DNA of 37,180 nucleotides from Alphaproteobacteria bacterium. GTDB lineage: Bacteria > Pseudomonadota > Alphaproteobacteria > Ferrovibrionales > Ferrovibrionaceae. Positions 11,398 through 19,688 of this stretch are shown piece by piece. The position numbers and the translations under genes were made by a program. The stretch is taken from contig CANJGB010000031.1 of the NCBI GenBank assembly GCA_947473805.1, positions 1-37,180 of the forward strand. The letters are read 5' to 3'. Numbering within the stretch: position 1 is the stretch's first letter; each line of letters begins with the position of its first letter. The notes under the pieces were generated by a model that was not told the DNA's origin, did not search any database, and was given only the letters and a program-made list of their open reading frames with translations.

Positions 11398-13722
11398 TCA
11401 TACCGCCACGCAGGCCATCTCGGCGAAGCGGCGGAGATGTGGTCGCAAGGTGCGTTCAGCGGAACCGAGCATGGGAACCATATAGTCCTGCAGGTCTGGG
11501 ATCGACAGGCCCCGCAACATTTCCTTTACGGGGCCGACTGAGGCCGCCGGCATCGACAGGCTGACATAGCCAAGACCCAGCAGGCTCATCGCTTCAAGCG
11601 GGCGGGCCGCCATCTCGCCGCAGAAATTGAGCGGGACGCGAAACTCGGCGCACTGCTTGGCGATCCAGTGAAGGAAGCTGAGGAACGACGGATTCAGCGG
11701 GTCGTACCGGTCGGTCAGACGCGGATTGCCACGGTCGGCGGCAAAGAAGAACTGCATCAGGTCGTTCGAGCCAACCGACACGAAATCGACCAGCGGCAAC
11801 AGCGCCGCAAGCTGCCAGGCCAAAGCAGGTACTTCGAGCATGACGCCGACGCGAAGTTCGTTCGGTTGCGGCCGGTCGAGCTGCTTCAGCCGCTCCATCT
11901 CCTGGTCGACCACAGCGCGGGCGCGCACGAACTCGGCCACCTCGGCAACCATCGGAAACATGACCCGCAGCGACCTGCCGCCGGCGGCCAGCAGCAGCGC
12001 CCGGATCTGGCTTTTCAGCAAGGCCGGACGATCCAGCGAAATGCGGATGGCGCGCCAGCCGATGGCAGGATTGTCCTCGTTGATGTCCACCAGATACGGC
12101 AGCGGCTTGTCCCCGCCCACGTCCAGCGTGCGGAAGACGACCGGGCGGCCGCCAGCGCCATCAAGGACCTTGGCATACAGTTCGGTCTGCGCCTCGACCT
12201 TGGGAAAGCTGGACCGCACCATGAAATGCAGTTCCGTGCGGTACAGGCCGATACCGTCCGCGCGGGTTTCCTCGAGATGCGGCAGATCGACCAGCAGACC
12301 AGCGTTGAGATTCAGCGCGATCAGCTGGCCATCCTTGGTCACCGCCGGCTGGTCGCGATCGGCCGCATACTTGGCCAGGCGCTCCTCGCGAAGCTGGAAA
12401 TTCTGCCGGAACGCGCGCAGGACATCGTCGCCCGGCCGCAGGAAGATCTGCCGATGCTCGCCGTCGACAATGACCCGGTCGCCGGGCTCGACATGCTGCA
12501 CGATGTTCTCGCACTCGCCGATCACCGGAATGTTCAGCGCGCGGGCAACGATGGAGACATGGCTCATCGTTGAGCCCTCCTCCAGCACCACGCCCTTCAA
12601 GCGGGTGCGGTCGTAGTCGAGCAGTTCTGCCGGCCCCATGCTGCGGGCGAACAGGATGGTGTCCTCGGGCAGGTTACCCAGTGCTGCAGTATCTGGCTTG
12701 CCCGCAAGATGCTGCAGCAAGCGGTTGGCCAAGTCTTCAAGATCTGCCAGTCGCTCGCGCAGGTATGGATCGGTGACCGCGCTCATCCGGTAATGGGTAT
12801 CCGTCTGCACGCGCAGCACAGCTGCCTCGGCGGTCAGGCCGGAATCCACCGCCTCGTGCAGCTTGATCAGCCAGCCGCTATCATGGGCGAACATCTTATA
12901 GGCTTCCAGCACGTCGCGGCTTTCGCCCATGCCGTCGACATCATGGGTGGCGAACATCTCGTCCACCGCCTCGCGCATCGAGGCGACCGCCGCCTCCAGC
13001 CGCTGCTTCTCCAGCCCGACGTCGTCGGCAATGGTCTTCGAAACCGCGATGCGCGGTTCATGCAGCACCGCCGTACCGATGGCCAGGCCTTCGGACAGGG
13101 TGCGGCCCTCGCCACGGTGGGGCAGCGCGTTGCGCGTGGCGCGGGTCAGTTCGTCGGCGGCGAGCGGACCGGTACTGGCGAGTTCGGCCAGGACCATGGC
13201 CGTCGTCTCCATCGCCTCGACTTCTTCCTCGGCATATTTGCGACGGCTGCGGTTCTGTACCACCAGCACGCCGATCACCTTGCCGGCGCGCATGATCGGC
13301 ACGCCCAGCAGCGAGTGGTAAATCTCTTCGCCTGTTTCCGGCCGGTAGGCGAATTGCGGATGGCTCTGTGCGTCGTCCAGCGACAAAGGCCGGGCATTGG
13401 CCGCGATGTCGCCGACAAGACCCTCGCCGACCCGCAGACGGGTCTGGTGCACGGCCTCGGGGTTGAGACCCTCGGTCGCCATCAGTTCCAGCGTCTGGTT
13501 GCCGCGCATCAGGTAGACCGAGCAAACCTCGGCGACCATGTTGGCGGCGATGATCCTGACCGTCTTGGCCAGGCGCTCGTCCGGGCTGCCGCCCTCGGCC
13601 ATGACCTCGCGCAGACGGCGCAACAGAATGCGCGGGCCCGGTGGACGGCGGCTCCGGGGCGAGCGCGGTTCCTCCGCGCCGCCCGGCCTGGTATCGGGAA
13701 GCTCGTCCTCGGGCCGCGCCAC
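11398..13722 (-). CDS. ptsP: PEP-protein phosphotransferase PtsP (enzyme I-Ntr)
   Basis: First enzyme of the nitrogen phosphotransferase system: it autophosphorylates from phosphoenolpyruvate and passes phosphate to NPr, then EIIA-Ntr. The 774-residue protein has an N-terminal GAF domain (about 45-190), the EI N-terminal and swivel domains with active-site His388 (GSTMSHVSIVARA) and a C-terminal PEP-binding barrel with active-site Cys in NFCGEMA. The first codon is GTG at 13722 with a poor ribosome-binding site, and the first 40 residues are low-complexity Pro/Arg; an in-frame ATG at 13602 is a possible alternative. It lies 27 bases downstream of lysC. No npr or ptsN gene is in this window. 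Confidence 0.94.
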   Translation of the reverse strand: MARPEDELPDTRPGGAEEPRSPRSRRPPGPRILLRRLREVMAEGGSPDERLAKTVRIIAANMVAEVCSVYLMRGNQTLELMATEGLNPEAVHQTRLRVGEGLVGDIAANARPLSLDDAQSHPQFAYRPETGEEIYHSLLGVPIMRAGKVIGVLVVQNRSRRKYAEEEVEAMETTAMVLAELASTGPLAADELTRATRNALPHRGEGRTLSEGLAIGTAVLHEPRIAVSKTIADDVGLEKQRLEAAVASMREAVDEMFATHDVDGMGESRDVLEAYKMFAHDSGWLIKLHEAVDSGLTAEAAVLRVQTDTHYRMSAVTDPYLRERLADLEDLANRLLQHLAGKPDTAALGNLPEDTILFARSMGPAELLDYDRTRLKGVVLEEGSTMSHVSIVARALNIPVIGECENIVQHVEPGDRVIVDGEHRQIFLRPGDDVLRAFRQNFQLREERLAKYAADRDQPAVTKDGQLIALNLNAGLLVDLPHLEETRADGIGLYRTELHFMVRSSFPKVEAQTELYAKVLDGAGGRPVVFRTLDVGGDKPLPYLVDINEDNPAIGWRAIRISLDRPALLKSQIRALLLAAGGRSLRVMFPMVAEVAEFVRARAVVDQEMERLKQLDRPQPNELRVGVMLEVPALAWQLAALLPLVDFVSVGSNDLMQFFFAADRGNPRLTDRYDPLNPSFLSFLHWIAKQCAEFRVPLNFCGEMAARPLEAMSLLGLGYVSLSMPAASVGPVKEMLRGLSIPDLQDYMVPMLGSAERTLRPHLRRFAEMACVAV

Positions 13723-13749
13723 TAGGCTGCCGGGGGGGCGGTCATGGCA

Positions 13750-14970
13750 TCATGCCGCATCGAGGTCGAAGGCCGAGTGCAGGCTGCGCACGGCGAGTTC
13801 GGTGTAGTCGGCGCCGATCAGCACACTGACCTTGATCTCGGACGTGGTGATCGCCTGAATGTTGATGTTCTTCTCGGCCAGGGTCTGGAACATGCGGCGC
13901 GCCACGCCAGTATGCGAGCGCATGCCGACACCGACAACCGACACCTTCACCACATTCTTGTCATGCAACATCTTCTCGAAGCCGATCGAGGCCTTCTCGC
14001 GGGTCAGAACATCGAGCGCGCGCTCGTAATCGGCGCGACCGATGGTGAAGGTCAGGTCGGTATGCCGGCCATCCTCGGCGATGTTCTGGATGATCATGTC
14101 GACGTTGACGCCGGCCTCGGCAAGCGGACCGAAAATGGCGGCGGCAACGCCGGGGCGGTCTGCCACTCGCAGCAGGGTGATCTTCGCCTCGTCAGAGGAA
14201 TAGGTGACGCCGCTGACAATCTGCTTTTCCACGATTTCTTCCTCGTCCACGACCATAGTGCCCGGCTTGTCGACCAGACTCGACAAAACCTGCACCCGCA
14301 CCCGGTGATTCATCGCCATTTCGACGGAACGGGTCTGCAGGACCTTGGCCCCCAGCGAGGCCAATTCCAGCATCTCCTCGTAAGTGATCTTATCCAGCTT
14401 GCGCGCCGCCGTCACGATGCGCGGATCGGCGGTATAGACCCCGTCCACGTCGGTATAGATGTCACACTGGCGGGCACCGAGGGCCGCCGCGAGCGCAACG
14501 GCCGACGTGTCGGAGCCGCCCCTACCAAGTGTGCTCAACCGACGGTTAGGGCCAACGCCCTGAAAGCCGGCCACTACTGCTACCGTGCCCGCCGCCATGT
14601 CGGCGGCCATGGCGGTCGTGTCGATGCTCATGATTCGCGCCTTGCCATGGGCGCCATCCGTGTTGATCGGAACCTGCCAGCCCTGCCAGGACCGGGCCTT
14701 TACCCCCTCTGCATGGAGGGCCATGGCCAAAAGTCCAGTCGTCACCTGCTCGCCAGTGGCCACCACGGCGTCGTATTCGCGCTGGTCATGAAGGGGCGAT
14801 ATCTGGTTGCAAAAGTCGACCAGTTTGTTGGTTTCGCCCGACATGGCTGACACCACGACAGCGACCTCATTGCCGGCCTCGACCTCGCGCTTGACCTTCC
14901 GGGCGACGTTCTTGATCCGCTCGATCGTCCCGACCGAGGTGCCGCCGAATTTCATCACCAGACGCGCCAT
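13750..14970 (-). CDS. lysC: Aspartate kinase
   Basis: Phosphorylates aspartate, the first step toward lysine, methionine and threonine. The 406-residue protein has the kinase signature KFGGTSVG at residues 7-14, the TLGRGGSDTSAVALA substrate region, and two C-terminal ACT domains (about 265-400) for feedback control by lysine or threonine. Its length matches the monofunctional class, with no fused homoserine dehydrogenase. The ATG at 14970 is preceded by GGAGAGAG. It heads a minus-strand run with ptsP; a candidate promoter is at 15078-15106, sharing DNA with the ubiG promoter. Confidence 0.96.
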   Translation of the reverse strand: MARLVMKFGGTSVGTIERIKNVARKVKREVEAGNEVAVVVSAMSGETNKLVDFCNQISPLHDQREYDAVVATGEQVTTGLLAMALHAEGVKARSWQGWQVPINTDGAHGKARIMSIDTTAMAADMAAGTVAVVAGFQGVGPNRRLSTLGRGGSDTSAVALAAALGARQCDIYTDVDGVYTADPRIVTAARKLDKITYEEMLELASLGAKVLQTRSVEMAMNHRVRVQVLSSLVDKPGTMVVDEEEIVEKQIVSGVTYSSDEAKITLLRVADRPGVAAAIFGPLAEAGVNVDMIIQNIAEDGRHTDLTFTIGRADYERALDVLTREKASIGFEKMLHDKNVVKVSVVGVGMRSHTGVARRMFQTLAEKNINIQAITTSEIKVSVLIGADYTELAVRSLHSAFDLDAA

Positions 14971-15056
14971 CGAAACACTCTCTCCACGCGAACGACAAGC
15001 GGCGAGACCCGGGAGGGCCCACCCGCACTGTCGTCGGCAAAATCCAATGCTTTGCC

Positions 15057-15085
15057 TTGTCCCGGAAAAGGCGCGTATTCATACT
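15057..15085 (+). promoter_or_regulatory. Candidate ubiG promoter
   Basis: TTGTCC (15057-15062) and CATACT (15080-15085) are separated by 17 bases on the plus strand, giving a leader of about 43 bases before the ubiG ATG. An alternative pairing is TTGCCT (15052-15057) with TATTCA (15076-15081). The same -10 hexamer, CATACT, recurs before the J-domain gene. Confidence 0.4.
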
Positions 15086-15106
15086 CTGCGCCCCTTCCCC
15101 CGGCAA
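15078..15106 (-). promoter_or_regulatory. Candidate lysC promoter
   Basis: On the minus strand TTGCCG (15101-15106) and TATGAA (15078-15083) are separated by 17 bases. Transcription would begin near 15071, giving a leader of about 100 bases. I see no recognisable lysine riboswitch in that leader. The -10 overlaps the candidate ubiG -10 on the other strand. Confidence 0.45.
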
Positions 15107-15134
15107 GCGCCCGCCCCCTCAGGTTTTACCTGCC

Positions 15135-15896
15135 ATGACCCCGGTTTCGGCCCCCATTACACCCGCCAGCGCCAGTATAGACCCGGCCGAAATCGCCGGT
15201 TTCGAGGCTATGGCAGCCGAATGGTGGGACCCAAAGGGTAAATTCGCCCCCCTGCACAACCTCAACCCGGCCCGGCTGGCCTATCTGCGCGACCGCCTGG
15301 TGGACCGTTTCGCCGTCGACAAAGCCGAGCGACGGCCGCTGGCCGGGCTGAAAGTGCTGGATATCGGCTGCGGCGGGGGTCTGGTAGCCGAGCCTCTGGC
15401 GCGCTTGGGCGCGGCAGTTACCGGCGTCGATGCCGGTGCGGGGAATATTGGCGTCGCCCGGACCCATGCGGCCCAGGCCGGCTTGGACATCGACTACCGC
15501 TGCGCGGCAGCGGAAGACCTGGCTGCGGCTGGCGAGCAGTTCGACGCGGTTTTGGCCCTGGAGGTGGTCGAACACGTTGCCGACCTAGAGGCGTTCCTAG
15601 GCGCGGCAGCGGCCTTGGTTAGGCCCGGGGGCCTGCTTGTCCTTTCAACCCTGAACCGGACGGTGCGGGCTTTTGCCCTGGCCATTGTAGGAGCGGAATA
15701 TGTCATGCGCTGGCTGCCGCGGGGGACGCACCGCTGGGACCGCTTTCTCCGCCCGCATGAACTGGCCCGGGCGGTGCGCACGAGCGGTCTGGCCGTCACC
15801 GATATCGCCGGGATGAGTTACGATCTGCGCCGGAGCGAGTGGCGCATCGACCGCGATACCGCCGTCAACTACCTGCTGACCGCCGTGAAGGACTGA
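15135..15896 (+). CDS. ubiG: Ubiquinone biosynthesis O-methyltransferase
   Basis: SAM-dependent methyltransferase for the two O-methylation steps of ubiquinone synthesis. The 253-residue protein has the family N-terminus (FEAMAAEWWDPKGKFAPLH, about 23-41) and the SAM loop DIGCGGG (76-82), followed by the VVEHV motif and a C-terminal region typical of UbiG (RGTHRWDRFLRP). The ATG at 15135 is chosen because an upstream in-frame ATG at 15057 would overlap the promoter region and add atypical residues. It is divergent from lysC; a ubiG-lysC head-to-head pair is common in alphaproteobacteria. Confidence 0.95.
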   Translation: MTPVSAPITPASASIDPAEIAGFEAMAAEWWDPKGKFAPLHNLNPARLAYLRDRLVDRFAVDKAERRPLAGLKVLDIGCGGGLVAEPLARLGAAVTGVDAGAGNIGVARTHAAQAGLDIDYRCAAAEDLAAAGEQFDAVLALEVVEHVADLEAFLGAAAALVRPGGLLVLSTLNRTVRAFALAIVGAEYVMRWLPRGTHRWDRFLRPHELARAVRTSGLAVTDIAGMSYDLRRSEWRIDRDTAVNYLLTAVKD

Positions 15897-15920
15897 TCAG
15901 GCGACTGACGCGTCACCCGT

Positions 15921-16340
15921 TCAAGCGTCGGTGCGCGGCAACCACGGGACGACGCCGAACTCGACGCCCTCCTCGACCAGTTCCTCGGCCTGTTCCTTCG
16001 AGGTCTCGCCGTAGATGTTACGGGCCTTGGTCTCGCCGTAGTGAATCTTGCGCGCCTCCTCGGCGAACTTCTCGCCGACATAGTCGCAATTCTTTTCCAC
16101 CTGCTCGCGCATCTGCCTGAGCATCGCCACCGCCTGCTGGGCCTGCTGGCGCTGTTCGCTGCTGGAGGGGCTCTGCACCCGGGCGACGTTCGGCGCCATC
16201 GGCGCCTTGGCAACCTTCTTCGAGCCGCACTCCGGGCACACCACCTTGCCCGCCTTGGCCTGCTGGTCAAAGGCGGCGCTGTCGCGGAACCACGCCTCGA
16301 AGACGTGATCCTTGGCGCATTTGAGGTCGTAGACGATCAT
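15921..16340 (-). CDS. DUF1178 family zinc-ribbon protein
   Basis: A 139-residue protein of a conserved proteobacterial family of unknown function. The N-terminus MIVYDLKCAKDHVFEAWF and the pair CPECG around residues 35-39 form a likely zinc ribbon with the earlier Cys. The middle is Gln/Ala-rich, and the C-terminal half is helical with acidic residues (KIHYGETKARNIYGETS is typical of the family). It lies downstream of the nitrilase-like gene on the same strand with a 104-base gap, in which I see no convincing promoter. Its stop lies 24 bases from the convergent ubiG stop. Confidence 0.88.
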   Translation of the reverse strand: MIVYDLKCAKDHVFEAWFRDSAAFDQQAKAGKVVCPECGSKKVAKAPMAPNVARVQSPSSSEQRQQAQQAVAMLRQMREQVEKNCDYVGEKFAEEARKIHYGETKARNIYGETSKEQAEELVEEGVEFGVVPWLPRTDA

Positions 16341-16444
16341 CGACGTACGGCTACCTGATAAATGCCGGAAATGGCTACACCTTTGTTACATACAAATGGC
16401 GTGCCATCCAACGTGTGGCAAGCCTCGCCGGGAACAGATCAGGA

Positions 16445-17296
16445 CTATTCGGCGGCGGCAGACTTTGGAGCCGCGGCCGGCTCGAACGGTTGGTCAGCGT
16501 GCCACGCCGGCACGCTGGAGCGTGCCTTATCGACCAGGGCCGGATCGATATCGGCAATAATGAAGCCTGGCTCGTCGCCGCCATCGGCCAGCACCTCGCC
16601 CCACGGCGCGACGATCAGCGAATGGCCGTAGGTCCCGCGATTGCCGGCATGGATGCCGGTCTGCGCCGGGGCGAAGACGAAGGCGCCGGTCTCGATTGCC
16701 CGCGCGCGCAACAGCACCTCCCAATGGGCGACGCCGGTCGGCCGGGTGAAAGCCGCCGGCACGCCAATCAGCCGCGCGCCAGCCTGTGCCAGGTTGCGGT
16801 ACAGGTAAGCAAAGCGCAGGTCGTAGCAGATGGTCATGCCCAGCGGCCCGAACGGCGTCGGCGCCAGCACGGCTCGATGGCCCGGACGAACGAACTTGGA
16901 CTCGCGATACTTTTCGCCATTGGCGAGCGCGACGTCGAACATGTGGATCTTGTCGTACCGGGCGACGGTCTTGCCGTCGATGCCGATCAGGAACTGGCTG
17001 TTGCTGACGCGGCCGGCATCGGCCTTCAGCGCCAGCGAGCCAATCAGCAGCCAGACTTTCAGCTCTGCCGCGAGCTGGCGATACGCAGCCAAAGCCGGAT
17101 GGTCAGCCTCGTCATAGGCCAGGCGCGCAGGGTCGGTACCGGGGGCGACAATGCCGCCGGTATTCTCTGGCGTCGCGATGAACTGCGCCCCGGCCGCGTG
17201 CGCGGCGCGAATATAGCCGGTGGCCTGCGCGGTATTGGCGGTCAGGTCGTCGGAAACATTGAGCTGTACGCAGGCCAGTTTGAATGGCGCGGTCAT
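16445..17296 (-). CDS. Carbon-nitrogen hydrolase (Nit1-like, probable deaminated-glutathione amidase)
   Basis: Nitrilase-superfamily amidase with the catalytic triad E44 (ATPEN), K116 (RYDKIHMFD) and C157 (GMTICYDLRF). The pattern YDKIHMFDV and the 283-residue length match the Nit1/NitFhit branch, whose characterised members hydrolyse deaminated glutathione as metabolite repair. Other amidase substrates are possible. A GAGG site precedes the ATG at 17296. Eight bases separate it from the upstream glutaredoxin gene, which fits a thiol-metabolism link. The C-terminus is Ala/Pro-rich. Confidence 0.85.
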   Translation of the reverse strand: MTAPFKLACVQLNVSDDLTANTAQATGYIRAAHAAGAQFIATPENTGGIVAPGTDPARLAYDEADHPALAAYRQLAAELKVWLLIGSLALKADAGRVSNSQFLIGIDGKTVARYDKIHMFDVALANGEKYRESKFVRPGHRAVLAPTPFGPLGMTICYDLRFAYLYRNLAQAGARLIGVPAAFTRPTGVAHWEVLLRARAIETGAFVFAPAQTGIHAGNRGTYGHSLIVAPWGEVLADGGDEPGFIIADIDPALVDKARSSVPAWHADQPFEPAAAPKSAAAE

Positions 17297-17304
17297 ATCT
17301 GACC

Positions 17305-17562
17305 TCAGGCGCTCAGCAGCGCGTCGAGCTCGCCGGTGCGATCCAGCCGCACCAGATCGTCGGAACCGCCAACATGGTGGTCGCCGACGAACACCTGCGG
17401 CACGGTCCGACGACCGCCGGCCTTGCGCACCATTTCCTCGCGCAGGTCAGGGTCCATGGTCACGTCGATTTCCTCGAACGCGACGCCCTTCTTCTCCAGC
17501 AGCGCCTTGGCGCGGTAGCAATAGGGGCAGGTAAAGGTCGTATAGACTTTGACGGGGTTCAT
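17305..17562 (-). CDS. grxC: Glutaredoxin 3
   Basis: Small glutathione-dependent disulfide oxidoreductase of 85 residues, cytoplasmic. The dithiol active site CPYC is at residues 12-15 (TFTCPYCYRAK); the cis-proline TVPQVFVG and the GGSDDL glutathione-binding segment follow. The ATG at 17562 starts the family-typical MNPVKVYTTF; the frame stays open upstream into comF but that part is not protein-like. It lies 31 bases after comF and 8 bases before the Nit-like gene, so comF-grxC-nit-DUF1178 may be one operon. Confidence 0.95.
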   Translation of the reverse strand: MNPVKVYTTFTCPYCYRAKALLEKKGVAFEEIDVTMDPDLREEMVRKAGGRRTVPQVFVGDHHVGGSDDLVRLDRTGELDALLSA

Positions 17563-17593
17563 GGTCCGGGCTTTCACCAAACGGTCACAAGCA

Positions 17594-18361
17594 TCATATC
17601 GGGTCGTTTCCCGTCCGGACAACGCGGGCCAGCACGGCGACATCCACGTGGCTGGCCCCCGCCCGGCGCAGGACGCGGGCACAGGCTTCGACTGTCGCGC
17701 CGGTAGTAAACACATCGTCCACAAGTAAAATCCGTTTTCCTTGAACTTTTCCGGCCAAGCCGCTGCGTAACGCGAAGGCGCCTTGCACGTTGCGCGCCCG
17801 CTCGCTGCGTCCCAGGCCACCCTGGCTGGGCGTCGCGCGGGTCCGGCGCAGCAGATCGGGCAGAACAGGCTTACCAGCCAGCCGGCCCAGGGCCAAGGCC
17901 ACCAAGGCCGCCTGGTTGTAGCGCCGCCGCAGCAGGCGCCAGCGGTGAAGTGGCACCGGCACGATCACATCTGCCGCCGTCACCAGGTCGGCCGCCGCCT
18001 GGGCCATCCAGCGGGCGAAGGCCGGCGCCGCGTCGGTACGGTCGCCGTGCTTGAACGCCAGGATCGGACTACGGCTCGCGGCGTCATACCGCAGCACGGC
18101 GCGGGCGCGGTCAAACCTCGGTGGCTCGCGCAGGCATTCGCCACACAGCATGTCAGGCCCGGCCTCGACCTCGAATGGCAGGCCGCAACAGGCGCAAAAC
18201 GGCGCCGCGATGAACTGCATCCCACCCCAGCAGGCGGCGCACAGCCGTCCCGGCCGATCGACGATGGTGCGGCAGGCGAGGCATTGCGGCGGCAGCAAAG
18301 CGTCGAGCAGCAGACCCCCGCCCCGCCGCGCGCCATCGACCATCAGTTCCGCCAGGCCCAT
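17594..18361 (-). CDS. comF: ComF family phosphoribosyltransferase-like protein
   Basis: Member of the ComF/GntX family, associated with DNA uptake in naturally competent species; its role in non-competent bacteria is unclear. The 255-residue protein has an N-terminal zinc-ribbon with paired Cys (C27, C30, C41, C44, C56, C59, C73, C76) and a C-terminal PRTase fold with the PRPP loop LVDDVFTTGAT (213-223). The ATG at 18361 is preferred: upstream codons overlap the divergent methyltransferase gene. It has no clear ribosome-binding site and a -10-like TTTAAT six bases upstream, so the mRNA might be leaderless. Confidence 0.9.
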   Translation of the reverse strand: MGLAELMVDGARRGGGLLLDALLPPQCLACRTIVDRPGRLCAACWGGMQFIAAPFCACCGLPFEVEAGPDMLCGECLREPPRFDRARAVLRYDAASRSPILAFKHGDRTDAAPAFARWMAQAAADLVTAADVIVPVPLHRWRLLRRRYNQAALVALALGRLAGKPVLPDLLRRTRATPSQGGLGRSERARNVQGAFALRSGLAGKVQGKRILLVDDVFTTGATVEACARVLRRAGASHVDVAVLARVVRTGNDPI

Positions 18362-18367
18362 TCTTGG

Positions 18368-18396
18368 ATTAAACCACCAGACATGGCCCATGACGA
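18368..18396 (-). promoter_or_regulatory. Candidate comF promoter
   Basis: On the minus strand TCGTCA (18391-18396) and TTTAAT (18368-18373) are 17 bases apart. The -10 ends only six bases before the comF ATG, so transcription would start about at the initiation codon. The element lies inside the first codons of the divergent methyltransferase gene. Only partly matches consensus. Confidence 0.28.
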
Positions 18397-19270
18397 TCCC
18401 ATGCTGGTGTTCGACCGGATGCAGGTGCGCCGCCAGCGCGCCCGCGCCGTGGCGACCCTGGGCCAGGCCGACTTCCTGTTCCGCGAGGTGGGCGAGCGGC
18501 TGGCCGACCGCCTGCTGGACATCCGCCGCACCTTTCCCGTCGCGCTTGAACTTGGCGCGCGCGCCGGCGCGCTGCATGAGGGCCAGGCCGGTATCGAGTA
18601 TCTCGTCCGCGCCGACCATGTGCCGGGCCACGGCGTGCAGGTCGTCGCCGACGAAGAAATACTGCCGTTTGGGGAAGGCTCGCTCGACCTCGTGTTCGCG
18701 CCGGCCGGGCTGCACACGGTGAACGACCTGCCCGGCGCGCTGGCGCAGATCGCCCGTGCCCTGAAGCCCGATGGCCTGTTTCTCGCAGCGATGTTCGGCG
18801 GTGAGACACTAAGCGAGCTGCGCGACTGCCTGCTGGCGGCGGAACTGGAAATCGAGGGCGGGGGCAGCCCGCGCGTGTCGCCGTTCGCGGGCCTGCAGGA
18901 TGCAGCCGGACTGTTGCAGCGGGCGGGCTTCGCACTGCCGGTCGCGGACAGCGAGACAATTACCGTGACCTACGCCGACCCGTTCGCACTGATGCGCGAC
19001 CTGCGCCACATGGGCGAGGCTAACGCAGTGCACCTGCGCCGCCGGACGCCGACGCGACGCGCTACCCTGTTCCGCGCGGCCGAGCTATATCTGGAGCGCT
19101 ATGCCGGGCCGGACGGCCGCGTCCCGGCGACATTCCAGGTGATGACCCTGACCGGCTGGCGCCCGCATATCAGCCAGCAGAAGGCGCTGCGCCCCGGCAG
19201 CGCGAAAAGCCGCCTGGCCGATGCGCTGGGCGTGCCGGAGATTCCGGCCGGCGAGAAAGCCGGACGCTAG
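18383..19270 (+). CDS. Class I SAM-dependent methyltransferase, NDUFAF5/BioC-like
   Basis: A 295-residue protein of the family that includes mitochondrial NDUFAF5 (an arginine hydroxylase in complex I assembly) and BioC-like methyltransferases. Visible features are the N-terminal MLVFDRMQVRRQRARA, the SAM-site strand VALELGARAGALHEGQ (about 53-68), and the C-terminal MTLTGWRPHISQQKALRPGS typical of this alphaproteobacterial group. The SAM loop is poorer in glycine than usual methyltransferases. Start ATG at 18383; ATG at 18401 is an alternative. It is divergent from comF with a 21-base gap and its TAG stop overlaps the mutT stop on the other strand. Function is by family only. Confidence 0.85.
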   Translation: MAHDDPMLVFDRMQVRRQRARAVATLGQADFLFREVGERLADRLLDIRRTFPVALELGARAGALHEGQAGIEYLVRADHVPGHGVQVVADEEILPFGEGSLDLVFAPAGLHTVNDLPGALAQIARALKPDGLFLAAMFGGETLSELRDCLLAAELEIEGGGSPRVSPFAGLQDAAGLLQRAGFALPVADSETITVTYADPFALMRDLRHMGEANAVHLRRRTPTRRATLFRAAELYLERYAGPDGRVPATFQVMTLTGWRPHISQQKALRPGSAKSRLADALGVPEIPAGEKAGR

Positions 19271-19677
19271 AGTAAATCGCGCAGCATGGCGACCAGCGGC
19301 ACATCGGCCGGCGGCATCGGCATCTCGGCCATGTCGCGCGGGCGCTTCCACGTCAGCGCCTGGCCAAGCAGGGGCCGCGGCGTGCCAGACCAGCGGCGGC
19401 ACACATAAAGCGGCATCAGCAGGTGGAAGGTTTCGTAGGTATGGCTGGCGAAGGTGAAGGGCGCGAGGCAGGCGGCGGTGACGTCGATGCCGATCTCCTC
19501 CTTCAGCTCGCGGATCAGGGCGACTTCCGGCGTCTCGCCAGGCTCGACCTTGCCGCCGGGAAATTCCCACAAACCGGCCAGGCTCTTGCCCGGGGGCCGC
19601 TGCGCCAGCAGCACGCGACCGTCCGGATCGACCAGGGCAACGGCGACGACGAGAATCACGGGATGAGCCATGCGCAT
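19267..19677 (-). CDS. mutT: MutT-type Nudix hydrolase (8-oxo-dGTP diphosphatase)
   Basis: Probable (deoxy)nucleoside triphosphate pyrophosphohydrolase that removes oxidised dGTP from the pool. The 136-residue protein has a complete Nudix box at 42-64 (G42, E48, R56, E57, E60, E61, G63) and the MutT-like WEFPGGKVEPGE segment. The initiation codon may be the ATG at 19677 or the one at 19671 (MAHPVILVV). Its TAG stop shares the palindrome CTAG with the stop of the convergent methyltransferase gene. It lies 11 bases after argJ on the same strand. Substrate is inferred from similarity to MutT. Confidence 0.88.
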   Translation of the reverse strand: MRMAHPVILVVAVALVDPDGRVLLAQRPPGKSLAGLWEFPGGKVEPGETPEVALIRELKEEIGIDVTAACLAPFTFASHTYETFHLLMPLYVCRRWSGTPRPLLGQALTWKRPRDMAEMPMPPADVPLVAMLRDLL

Positions 19678-19688
19678 TCCCAGCCTGG

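Noticed and set aside
12709-13725. Plus-strand open frame across ptsP
   Set aside because: Antisense shadow of the GAF and EI domains, rich in His/Gln/Arg with no domain.
14971-15077. Lysine riboswitch in the lysC leader
   Set aside because: The leader is about 100 bases and lacks the multi-helix layout of the lysine riboswitch.
16415-17302. Plus-strand open frame across the Nit-like gene
   Set aside because: The minus-strand frame carries a complete E-K-C catalytic triad; the plus-strand product has no such pattern.
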